A stretch of DNA of 35,282 bases from Streptomyces carpinensis (GTDB lineage Bacteria > Actinomycetota > Actinomycetes > Streptomycetales > Streptomycetaceae), in the NCBI RefSeq assembly GCF_002154505.1, contig NZ_MUBM01000195.1, positions 1-35,282 on the forward strand. Reading direction: 5' to 3'. Below the pieces are notes generated by a model, which was given only the letters and a program-made list of their open reading frames with translations, was not told the origin of the DNA and did no database searches. This document shows positions 1 to 6,631 of this stretch, piece after piece. How positions within the stretch are numbered: position 1 is the stretch's first letter; each line of letters opens with the position of its first letter. A program made the translations under genes and the position numbers.

Positions 1-265
1 AGCGTGCGATGGCCCTGCTGCCGCCGTGGCGCAGCAGGGCCATCGCACGCTGGACGCGGAGCGTCATCAGATAGGCGTACGGCGACTGGCCGTAGGCGTC
101 GCGGAACTGCCGGCTGAGCCGGCCGGGCGGGATGCCCGCCTCGCGGGCGAGGGCCTCGACGTCCAGCGGCCGCGTGTACTGCCGGCCGATCCGGTCGCGG
201 ACGCGGCGCAGGCGTGCGAGGCGCTGCGCGGCGATCCGCGCTTCCCTCCAGGCGGGGTGACACAT
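1..265 (-). CDS. AraC-family transcriptional regulator, N-terminal part (runs off left edge)
   Basis: Read from the ATG at 265, the minus strand encodes a protein starting MCHPAWREARIAAQRL. A standard AraC/XylS helix-turn-helix follows: one helix pair around DVEALAREAGIPPGRLSRQF and the family signature around YGQSPYAYLMTLRVQRAMAL. The gene is cut by the window edge inside the second helix-turn-helix, so only about 88 codons are visible. The DNA-binding domain lies at the N-terminus, as in short AraC regulators. It starts 14 bp after the stop of the VOC gene on the same strand, so the two are probably one transcript. Regulator type is clear; target and ligand are unknown. Confidence 0.8.
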   Translation of the reverse strand, partial: MCHPAWREARIAAQRLARLRRVRDRIGRQYTRPLDVEALAREAGIPPGRLSRQFRDAYGQSPYAYLMTLRVQRAMALLRHGGSRAIAR

Positions 266-279
266 GGCAGAGCCCCTCC

Positions 280-702
280 CTACTCGGTGTCGGAGCGCAG
301 TTCCTGGATGCGGACCAGGTTGCCCGCCGGATCACGGAACGCGCAGTCCCGGACGCCGTGCGGCTGGAGCATCGGCTCCTGGACCACCTCGGCGTCGGCG
401 GCCTGCACCTTGTCGAAGGTGGCGTCGAGGTCCCCGGTGGCGAGCACGACCGAGCCGTAGGTGCCCTTGGCCATCATCTCCAGGATGGTGGTGCGCTCCG
501 ACTCGGTGATCGACGGGTCGGCGCCCGCCGGTGCCAGCAGCAGGGACGTGTCCGGCCGGCCGGCGGGGCCGACGGTGATCCAGCGGGTCTTGCCGTGCCT
601 GACGTCGCTGCGGACCTCGAAGCCGAGGATGTCGCGGTAGAAGGCCAGGGCGGCGTCCGGGTCGTCGTGCGGCAGGGAACTCGTATGAATGGTGAGGTCC
701 AT
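280..702 (-). CDS. VOC (glyoxalase/bleomycin resistance/dioxygenase) family protein
   Basis: A 140-residue protein starting MDLTIHTSSLPHDDPDAALA. The ATG at 702 was chosen because GTGAGGG lies just upstream and the longer frame adds only untypical sequence. The single VOC module is complete: an N-terminal beta-alpha unit with FYRDILGFEVRSD, a middle with VVLATGDLDATFDKVQAADAEVV, and the C-terminal CAFRDPAGNLVRIQEL that ends such domains. VOC proteins bind metals or small molecules, and in producers some are binding or resistance proteins. Substrate cannot be told from sequence. It is cotranscribed with the AraC-type gene downstream, a pairing that suggests a small regulated stress or detoxification unit rather than core biosynthesis. 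Confidence 0.85.
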   Translation of the reverse strand: MDLTIHTSSLPHDDPDAALAFYRDILGFEVRSDVRHGKTRWITVGPAGRPDTSLLLAPAGADPSITESERTTILEMMAKGTYGSVVLATGDLDATFDKVQAADAEVVQEPMLQPHGVRDCAFRDPAGNLVRIQELRSDTE

Positions 703-856
703 GGCCCTCACGCTAGCCGCGGGCCCGTTCTGTGGGCTTCTCGAATCCTGATCCCTTCGGGGCGGGGAGCTGTAGCGGATCTCGAGCGTGACTCGAGCGG
801 ATCGCGATGCTGGCGAGTCATCCTGTTGAGTGGATCGACAGGTGGTGAGGTGGGCC
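703..856. promoter_or_regulatory. Divergent promoter region with two CTCGAGCG direct repeats
   Basis: This 154-bp gap separates the minus-strand VOC gene from the plus-strand AraC-type gene, so it must hold both promoters. CTCGAGCG occurs at 781-788 and again at 792-799, an 11-bp repeat, which puts both copies on the same face of the helix. Tandem direct half-sites one turn apart are typical of AraC-family operators (family knowledge). The inference is that the adjacent AraC regulator binds here. I could not pick convincing -10/-35 boxes. Confidence 0.45.
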
Positions 857-1705
857 ATGGATGCAGCAGTGGGACGCGCGGTCGCGTATATTCGCGAGCG
901 TTTCAGCGATCCGCTGACCGTCACGGACATCGCCCGGAAAGCTCTGCTCAGCAGTTTCTATTTCTCGCGCGTGTTCAAAGAGGAGACCGGGGTCAGCCCC
1001 GGCAGATTCCTCGCCGCGGTCCGTATTCACGAGGCCAAGCGGCTGATCGGCAGCACTTCGATGACCATTGCGGAAATCTCCGGGGCGGTCGGATACACCA
1101 GCCTGAGCTCGTTCACCAATTCCTTCACGGCCAGTGTCGGGCTGTCTCCCGGCCGGTTCCGGCGGCTGTGCCGCGACGAGGGGGAGGGGGTGCCGGGACC
1201 GCAGCCGGGTCCGCGGCCGCGGCACGGCTCGGTCGCGGGCACGGTCAGGCTGCCGCAGGGCCACGGGAACGCGCGCGTGTACCTGGGGGCCTTCGCCACG
1301 GCAGTCGTCCAGTACCCGGCTGTCGCGTCGGCCGTCGTCGACGTGCCGAGCGACCGTCCGTCCTGCTACTGCCTGCAGAACGTCCCCGAGGGGAGCTGGC
1401 ATCTTCTCGCGGTGGCGGTGGCCGCCGGCACCGGTCACGATCCGCAGGCCGTGCGGACCGCGCTCGTCGGGGGCCGGGGCACCCCGGCCGTGACCGTTAC
1501 CGCCGGCGCCGTCACCAGCGCGGCGGTGCGGCTGCGTCCGGCACAACCGGCCGATCCGCCGGTGCTCCTCGCCCTGCCCGAGCTCGAACCCCCGGCGACC
1601 GTCGTGCCGCATCCCGGCTGCGCAGCCGCCCCACCGGGTCCGGTCCCTGCGGGCCGGGACCGGCTGCACGTGGTGCCGGCCGCGCCGGTGCCGTCGGGGG
1701 CATAG
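857..1705 (+). CDS. AraC-family transcriptional regulator with C-terminal beta-rich domain
   Basis: A 282-residue protein; the ATG at 857 follows GGTGAGG at 844-850. Residues about 1-105 form a complete AraC helix-turn-helix pair (VGRAVAYIRERFSDPLTVTD, then KALLSSFYFSRVFKEETGVS and VGYTSLSSFTNSFTASVGLS). The DNA-binding domain is therefore N-terminal, the reverse of classical AraC. After a proline/glycine linker, residues about 130-230 alternate short beta strands (GAFATAVVQYP, SWHLLAVAVAAGTG, TPAVTVTAGAVTSAAVRL), resembling a small beta-sandwich ligand or protein-interaction domain. The tail is proline-rich and probably disordered. It is transcribed away from the VOC/AraC pair across a gap containing phased CTCGAGCG repeats. 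Likely a pathway or stress regulator; inducer unknown. Confidence 0.85.
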   Translation: MDAAVGRAVAYIRERFSDPLTVTDIARKALLSSFYFSRVFKEETGVSPGRFLAAVRIHEAKRLIGSTSMTIAEISGAVGYTSLSSFTNSFTASVGLSPGRFRRLCRDEGEGVPGPQPGPRPRHGSVAGTVRLPQGHGNARVYLGAFATAVVQYPAVASAVVDVPSDRPSCYCLQNVPEGSWHLLAVAVAAGTGHDPQAVRTALVGGRGTPAVTVTAGAVTSAAVRLRPAQPADPPVLLALPELEPPATVVPHPGCAAAPPGPVPAGRDRLHVVPAAPVPSGA

Positions 1706-1769
1706 GCCCTGTCGTCGAACTCCCGTCCGCCCAACGACGCCATGCACGCTTCTTTACTGTCTTGACGGC

Positions 1770-1843
1770 GCGTCAGGTGCCCCCGACTCGCCGCGCCGGG
1801 CGCACGCACCTGACGCCGCGGGACCCGCCCGCTCTCCGGGCGG
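1770..1843. terminator. Probable bidirectional terminator region between convergent regulators
   Basis: Between the convergent AraC-type and StrR-type genes (1706-1911), GCGTCAGGTGC at 1770-1780 is the exact reverse complement of 1806-1816. A second small hairpin (CGCCCG/CGGGCG) lies at 1827-1843. No T-run follows, as is usual in high-GC actinomycetes. The position between two gene ends favours termination. The 25-base loop of the first hairpin makes this only moderately certain. Confidence 0.45.
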
Positions 1844-1911
1844 ACGACGGGGGTTCGACGACAGGACCTGGTGCCCGGCAGGCAACGTTCGCCCCGTCGT
1901 GACGCCCGGCT

Positions 1912-3093
1912 CTAGGACGACGGATTGCGGCACAGCTCCTGCCGGGCCTTCAGCCGCTCGGCGAGCAGGCACCACTCCTTGCCGATGTGCTCGGCGATCG
2001 GGGCGACGACGCCGAGCCAGTGCGGCGGGACCGCGTCCACGAGCCGCCGCCAGTCCTCTCCGGGCTCGGTGGCGTGCGACTGCATCCAGCGCAGGAACTC
2101 CCGGCCTCCCGCGGTGTAACGGATGGCGGGGTCGGTGGCCATCTTGGCCGCCACTGTCGCCCACGTGGGCAGGGTGTCGGTGTGGTTCCTGCGCTGCGGC
2201 GGCGGCGCGTCGACGCTTCCGGCCACCCGCAGCGGCACCCGGCGGACGCCGTCGGCAGCCACGTCGGCGTCCGCCGTCAGCACGTCGTCGGGCGGCGGTA
2301 CGGACTGCACGGGCCGCATGTTCTGCGGGCGTGCGGCATGGGTGTGGCGCCCGTTCCGCTCGGGCCCCTCGCCGCGCCGCAGCCGTGCGCTGACGTCGTG
2401 CACCGTGCCCAGTGACACGTCGGTCGCCCTGGCGACCTGGCGCAGCGGGGCGTCGGGATGGGCGGCGATGTACTCGGCGGCGCGCCGCCTGCCCTCGCCC
2501 GCGTCCACCGGGCGTCGCCTGCCGTCCTGGCCGATGCGCTTGCCGCCCAGCGGCGTCGCGATCGCCGACCGGTCGCGCAGCGACGCGATCGTCTTCGCGC
2601 TCAGCCCGGTGATGCCGGCGATGGCACGGTCGGACCAGTCGGGGTGGGAGCCGAGGACCCGCTGGGCTCCGGCGACGCGGTCGGCCTTCGACAGCGGCAG
2701 GCCGTGCGAGCCGTTCGCCTTCATGGCGATGACGAGCGCCTCGGAGTTGGAGCAGTCGAGGAAACGCGCCCGGATGCTGGCCTCGCCCATGAGCCGGGCG
2801 GCCTCCAGCCGGTGCAGCCCGTCGATGACGCGGCAGCCGTCCAACTGAACGAGAATGGGAGGAAGTTCCGCGGAGTCCGCCGCGTCGACGAGAACCCGGA
2901 CATGAGCGGCGTCCGTTCCGCCCTGGCGAAGGGAAACCCCGGGAGAGAGCGTGGCGATGGGGACTTCACGGGCCGGGAGTTTCTCGAAGTTCTTCAGGTC
3001 GAATTCGCTGTGCGCCGACGATCCGACGCCCTCCATCCGGACGGGACTGAATGCACTCGTTATCGACACGGCTTGCGCGTTGCTCTGAGCCAT
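1912..3093 (-). CDS. StrR/ParB-like cluster-situated transcriptional activator
   Basis: A 393-residue protein starting MAQSNAQAVSITSAF; the ATG at 3093 is preceded by GGGAG at 8-9 bp. Residues about 40-130 are a ParB/sulfiredoxin-like N-terminal domain with the hallmark VIDGLHRLEAARLMG. A helix-turn-helix follows (DWSDRAIAGITGLSAKTIAS, about residues 180-205), and then a second one (LRQVARATDVSLGTVHDVSA, about 235-260). This order is that of the StrR group of pathway activators (StrR, NovG, Bbr, Tei15, KasT), which switch on antibiotic operons through GTTCGAC-type inverted repeats. It faces away from the ABC exporter and is probably transcribed alone. Inference: pathway-specific activator. 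A true chromosome-partitioning ParB is unlikely given the cluster context. Confidence 0.8.
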   Translation of the reverse strand: MAQSNAQAVSITSAFSPVRMEGVGSSAHSEFDLKNFEKLPAREVPIATLSPGVSLRQGGTDAAHVRVLVDAADSAELPPILVQLDGCRVIDGLHRLEAARLMGEASIRARFLDCSNSEALVIAMKANGSHGLPLSKADRVAGAQRVLGSHPDWSDRAIAGITGLSAKTIASLRDRSAIATPLGGKRIGQDGRRRPVDAGEGRRRAAEYIAAHPDAPLRQVARATDVSLGTVHDVSARLRRGEGPERNGRHTHAARPQNMRPVQSVPPPDDVLTADADVAADGVRRVPLRVAGSVDAPPPQRRNHTDTLPTWATVAAKMATDPAIRYTAGGREFLRWMQSHATEPGEDWRRLVDAVPPHWLGVVAPIAEHIGKEWCLLAERLKARQELCRNPSS

Positions 3094-3191
3094 TCCAGTA
3101 ACTCCCTCTCTGCCGCCGCTGCCGACGAGGGTCGCAGGAGGGTCTCCAGCCGTAGTGGAGAGCAGGTCGACGTTGCCTGGAAACGGGGGCG

Positions 3192-3226
3192 CCGCGGGCA
3201 TCCGCCGAAGCGGCGGATGCCCGCGG
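3192..3226 (-). terminator. Terminator of the ABC exporter operon
   Basis: A perfect 16-bp stem (3192-3207 with 3211-3226) and a 3-base loop begin five bases beyond the stop codon of the exporter permease on the minus strand. Stem, loop and position are those of an intrinsic terminator. It also insulates the StrR-type gene downstream. Confidence 0.8.
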
Positions 3227-3230
3227 GGGA

Positions 3231-4070
3231 TCAGGCGTCCCTGCGTCGCAGCTGCACCGCGGCGACCGCCAGCAGGACGGCCGTCCACAGCGCGAGCACC
3301 CCGAGGCCCTGCCACGGCCCCAGCAGGTCGCCGGCGCGGGAGTGCTGCTGGGTGATCATGAACCCGGCCTGGGTGGGGAGCCAGGCGTGGATGCGATCGC
3401 CCACGCTGCCGGGCAGCAGGCCCGCCATCGGGGTGATCACCAGGACGAAGCCGATGACGACGGTGATGCTCGCCGCGGTGTGCCGGATGATCGCGCCGAC
3501 GGCGAGGGCGAACAGGCCGAGCAGGGCGAGATAGAGGCCGCAGCCGACGACGGCCCGCAGGACGCCCGGATCGCCGATCGCGACCGGCGCCTTGCCGTGC
3601 AGGATCGGCGCGCCGATGAAGAAGGAGCCGAACGCGGTCAGTTCGCCCACCGCCAGGACCAGCAGGGCGAACACCGTGCCCTTGGCCGCCAGCACGGGCA
3701 CCCGCCGGGGCACCGCGAGCAGGCTGGCACGGATCATGCCGGTGGAGTACTCGGTGGCGATCGCCATGACGCCCAGCACACACACCGCCAGCTGGCTGAG
3801 CAGGATGCCGCTGCCCAGGATGGTGCCCGTCGGGTCCAGCCGCATCTCGGCCCGCTGGGCGGCGTCGGTCTTGTCCCAGTTCGCGATGCCCATCTCCATG
3901 AACAGCGCGGTGAACACCAGGGTGAGCACGACCAGGATGGCGAGCGACCAGACGGTGGAGCGGACGGAGCGGATCTTGGTCCACTCCGAGAGCATCAGGC
4001 TCCCGAAGCCCGGCCTGCGGTCCTCGGCGACCGAGCCGGACGCGGGGGCGATCGCGGTCGTGGCGGTCAC
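3231..4070 (-). CDS. ABC-2 type exporter permease (DrrB/BcrB-like)
   Basis: A 279-residue integral membrane protein starting with the GTG at 4070. That codon overlaps the ATPase stop as GTGA and is preceded by GAGGTG. After a soluble N-terminus (LSEWTKIRSVRSTVWSL, typical of ABC-2 permeases) come about six hydrophobic segments, among them VWSLAILVVLTLVFTALFM, ILLSQLAVCVLGVMAIATE, VFALLVLAVGELTAFGSFF and ITVVIGFVLVITPMAGLL. The motif ATEYSTGMIRASLLAVPRR is the conserved cytoplasmic loop of this family. It is translationally coupled to the ATPase gene and should form a 2+2 drug exporter. The likely role is self-protection or product export; substrate is inferred only from context. Confidence 0.9.
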   Translation of the reverse strand: MTATTAIAPASGSVAEDRRPGFGSLMLSEWTKIRSVRSTVWSLAILVVLTLVFTALFMEMGIANWDKTDAAQRAEMRLDPTGTILGSGILLSQLAVCVLGVMAIATEYSTGMIRASLLAVPRRVPVLAAKGTVFALLVLAVGELTAFGSFFIGAPILHGKAPVAIGDPGVLRAVVGCGLYLALLGLFALAVGAIIRHTAASITVVIGFVLVITPMAGLLPGSVGDRIHAWLPTQAGFMITQQHSRAGDLLGPWQGLGVLALWTAVLLAVAAVQLRRRDA

Positions 4071-4993
4071 TTCACACCTCCGGTGGCGGGCACGCCGGCG
4101 TCGTACTCGACGGCGTCCTTGGTCAGTTCCATGAAGGCCTCCTCGAGGGAGCCGCGTCGGGTCGACAGCTCGTGCAGCACCAGGCCGTCGGCGGCGGCGA
4201 GTTCGGCGATGCGCGGAGCCTCGAGTCCGGTGACGTCCAGGTCGCCCTCGTCGGTGGTGGTGACGGTGGCGCCTTCGCCCTTGAGCAGCTCGGCGAGCTG
4301 CGCCCCGTCGGGCGTCCTGACCAGGACGGACTGCTCGGTGCTCCGCTCGATGAACTCCTCGGTGGAGCAGTCGGCGACCAGCCGGCCGCGGCCGATGACG
4401 ATGAGGTGATCGGCGGTGACGGCCATCTCGTTCATCAGGTGGCTGGAGACGAAGACGGCGCGGCCCTCGGCCGCGAGCGACTTCATCAGGTTCCGGATCC
4501 AGAGGATGCCCTCGGGGTCGAGGCCGTTGACGGGCTCGTCCAGGACCAGCGCCGCGGGGTCGCCGAGCAGCGCGGCGGCGATGCCGAGCCGCTGCCCCAT
4601 GCCGAGCGAGAAGCCACCCGCCCGCTTGCGGGCCACCGAGGCCAGCCCGACCTGCTCGATGACCTCCTCGACCCGGCGCCGGCCGATGCCCTGGGTCTGC
4701 GCGAGGCAGAGCAGGTGGTCGTAGGCGCTGCGGCCGGTGTGCACGGCGCGCGCTTCCAGCAGCGCTCCCACCACCCGCAGCGGCCGGGGCAGGTCGCGGT
4801 AGGGCACGCCGTTGACGGTGGCCTCACCGGCATCGGGCTTGTCGAGCCCCAGCAGCAGTCGCATCGTGGTGGACTTGCCTGCGCCGTTGGGGCCCAGGAA
4901 GCCGGTGACCCGGCCGGGCTCGACCGTGAACGAGAGGTCGTTCACGGCGGTCTTGTCGCCGTAGCGTTTGGTGAGGTTCTTGGCCTCGATCAT
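4067..4993 (-). CDS. ABC transporter ATP-binding protein (DrrA-like)
   Basis: A 308-residue ATPase. The ATG at 4993 was chosen because GAGGTGA lies 3 bp upstream and the protein then starts MIEAKNLTKRYGDKTAVNDL, the family's normal start. Walker A is GPNGAGKSTT (about residue 37), the signature is FSLGMGQRLGIA, Walker B is ALVLDEPVNGLDPEG, and the switch histidine is in VFVSSHLMNEM. The C-terminal tail after about residue 215 resembles the regulatory tail of DrrA-type ATPases. It is the first gene of the two-gene exporter operon. Such pairs export anthracyclines and other drugs in producers. A GATAGC palindrome lies in the promoter region it shares with the next gene. Confidence 0.92.
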   Translation of the reverse strand: MIEAKNLTKRYGDKTAVNDLSFTVEPGRVTGFLGPNGAGKSTTMRLLLGLDKPDAGEATVNGVPYRDLPRPLRVVGALLEARAVHTGRSAYDHLLCLAQTQGIGRRRVEEVIEQVGLASVARKRAGGFSLGMGQRLGIAAALLGDPAALVLDEPVNGLDPEGILWIRNLMKSLAAEGRAVFVSSHLMNEMAVTADHLIVIGRGRLVADCSTEEFIERSTEQSVLVRTPDGAQLAELLKGEGATVTTTDEGDLDVTGLEAPRIAELAAADGLVLHELSTRRGSLEEAFMELTKDAVEYDAGVPATGGVK

Positions 4994-5057
4994 GGTCACC
5001 TCGGTTGAATGGCCTGCGAGAGTTTCGCTGGGGCAAAATCCCACCCCGGCCACCTGT

Positions 5058-5075
5058 GATAGCAGGATCGCTATC
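5058..5075. promoter_or_regulatory. GATAGC-N6-GCTATC palindrome, candidate operator
   Basis: The 228-bp gap between the minus-strand ABC exporter (start 4993) and the plus-strand C26 gene (start 5222) contains a perfect 6-bp inverted repeat spaced by six bases. It lies 65-82 bp upstream of the exporter start, where a promoter would be. Size and spacing suit a dimeric repressor such as TetR or GntR. No such regulator gene sits next to it, so the binding protein is unknown. Confidence 0.45.
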
Positions 5076-5221
5076 TGTTCAGTAGTCGCGGCCTGGAGCG
5101 GCCGTGAACGATGGCCCGCGCATCACGGCACGGATATTTTGGCAGCGCCGACGGTCCGGGGAAGCCCGTGTTTCATCTGCTTACTTTCCTCAGTTGAACC
5201 CGGAAACCCACGAGGGTGGTC

Positions 5222-5992
5222 ATGAATTCAGTCACGAACGATCCGGTGCCCGCCCGGCGACGGCCGGTGATCGGGATCTGCGCGCGGACGGCGCCGGTCA
5301 CCCTCCAGGGCAGCGACCTGGTCGTCGCCCTGGCGCTCCAGTCGCACGTGGCCTTCCTGTCCGAGGCGGGCTGCACGCCCCTGCTGCTGCCGCTGCTGCC
5401 GGGGGCCGAGGACCTGGTCGACCGGCTGGACGGACTGCTGGTCCCGGGCGGCCCCGACCTGGACCCGGCGCTGTACGGCCAGGACGCCCACCCGGCCACC
5501 CGGGCTATGTGCCCGGACGCCGACCGCGTCGAACTGGCCCTGCTGAGAAGGGCACTTGACGCCGAACTGCCCGTGCTGGCGATCTGTCGCGGCATGCAAC
5601 TGCTCAACGTGCTGCACGGGGGGAGCCTTCATCAGCACCTGGCGGACGTCACGGGCCACGACGGCCACCGTCCGCGGACGGCGTCCTTCACCCTCGGCCG
5701 CCTGCCGCTGAAGCTGCTGCCCGGCAGCCGGATCGCCGGCATCCTCGACGAGGACGAGCCGGAGACGGCATGCCACCACCACCAGGCGGTGGACCGGCTC
5801 GGTGACGGCCTCACCGTCACCGGACGGGCCGAGGACGGGACCGTCGAGGCCGTCGAAGTCACGGACCATCCCTTTGCGATCGGGGTGCAATGGGAATCCG
5901 GGCACACGGCCGACAAACGGCTTCACCAAGCCCTCGCGCATGCCGCCGGGTGTCCGAAGAACGAGCCGGCCGCCGCAATTTCGAATCATTGA
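5222..5992 (+). CDS. Peptidase C26 / class I glutamine amidotransferase-like protein with altered active site
   Basis: A 256-residue protein of the gamma-glutamyl-GABA hydrolase (PuuD) type. The ATG at 5222 follows GAGGG; a GTG at 5216 is an alternative. The nucleophile elbow is intact (LAICRGMQLLNVLHGG, Cys122), as are the early strand RRPVIGIC, VPGGPDLDP and the HHHQAVDRLG segment. The catalytic His-Glu pair normally found in QWHPE near the C-terminus is absent: the sequence reads GVQWESGHTAD (residues 221-231). The aligned length is kept, so this is substitution rather than frameshift. It shares an operon with the AhpD-like gene. The role could be amide or gamma-glutamyl bond processing, or a non-hydrolytic one; I cannot choose. 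Confidence 0.85.
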   Translation: MNSVTNDPVPARRRPVIGICARTAPVTLQGSDLVVALALQSHVAFLSEAGCTPLLLPLLPGAEDLVDRLDGLLVPGGPDLDPALYGQDAHPATRAMCPDADRVELALLRRALDAELPVLAICRGMQLLNVLHGGSLHQHLADVTGHDGHRPRTASFTLGRLPLKLLPGSRIAGILDEDEPETACHHHQAVDRLGDGLTVTGRAEDGTVEAVEVTDHPFAIGVQWESGHTADKRLHQALAHAAGCPKNEPAAAISNH

Positions 5993-6046
5993 GAAAAGGC
6001 GACCCCGAGGGCAAACTGATTTCCGATCCCCATGCGAAGGAGAATT

Positions 6047-6553
6047 ATGTCGCCGCGGATGCCCAACCCCTCGTTGGTGGTTCCCGATGTCCTTCCGCCC
6101 ATGCGCGCACTGGTCAAGGCCGTCAACAGCGTCGGCGTGCCGCTGCAGACGCTCGTGCTCATCCATCTGAGGGTGAGCCAGATCAACGGCCGGACGGTCC
6201 ACCTGCCCATGAAGCAGAAGGAGTTCGAGGAGGCGGGGGAGGAGGACCACCGTCTGCCGCTCGTGGAGACCTGGCGGGAGCAGACCTGCTTCACCGACGC
6301 CGAACGCTCCGTACTGGCGCTGGCCGAGGCCGCCACGCGCATCAACGACCGCGTGGATCCGGTGTCGGACGAGGTCTGGGACGAGGCTGCCAGGCACTGG
6401 AACGAGGTGCAGCTCGCCGCCGTGGTCCTGCACATCGGGCTGGTCAATCTCTGGAACCGGGTCAACGTCGCCACCAAGCAGGAGGCGGTGGACTGGCGCG
6501 TCAACCCCAAGAAGTGGACGCCCATGACGAGCCGGCTCACCGCGGCGCAGTAA
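6047..6553 (+). CDS. Carboxymuconolactone decarboxylase (AhpD-like) family protein lacking the CxxC motif
   Basis: A 168-residue all-helical protein; the ATG at 6047 follows AAGGAG. Outside the active site it is a clear AhpD/CMD-family member: LIHLRVSQING, LVETWREQTCFTDAERSVLA, LAEAATRIND and VVLHIGLVNLWNRVNVATKQ. The family's redox motif after QING, normally CxxC followed by a histidine, reads RTVH here (residues 49-52), so both cysteines are missing. It therefore cannot be a thiol peroxidase of the AhpD kind. It starts 54 bp after the C26 gene and is followed by a strong hairpin. Inference: a repurposed CMD-fold enzyme or binding protein in tailoring; function unknown. Confidence 0.85.
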   Translation: MSPRMPNPSLVVPDVLPPMRALVKAVNSVGVPLQTLVLIHLRVSQINGRTVHLPMKQKEFEEAGEEDHRLPLVETWREQTCFTDAERSVLALAEAATRINDRVDPVSDEVWDEAARHWNEVQLAAVVLHIGLVNLWNRVNVATKQEAVDWRVNPKKWTPMTSRLTAAQ

Positions 6554-6566
6554 TCCACTCCGACTT

Positions 6567-6607
6567 CGAGGCCCTGTCCGAATGGCTCACCCCCGGACAG
6601 GGCCTCG
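6567..6607. terminator. Bidirectional terminator
   Basis: A perfect 14-bp inverted repeat (6567-6580 with 6594-6607, 13-base loop) sits between the converging ends of the AhpD-like gene and the 2,3-dehydratase gene, 14 and 25 bp from their stops. Position and strength support a terminator serving both strands. Confidence 0.85.
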
Positions 6608-6631
6608 AGTCGTTCGCGGACGTGCCCCGGC

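Noticed and set aside
214..1902. Long plus-strand frame of 562 codons across the VOC and AraC genes
   Set aside because: It is a high-GC shadow frame: the VOC and AraC proteins on other frames have clear domains, and this translation is Arg/Gly/Pro-rich without motifs.
1912..3093. Chromosome-partitioning ParB protein
   Set aside because: No ParA gene or parS-like sites nearby; the two-HTH layout and cluster context fit StrR-type activators better.
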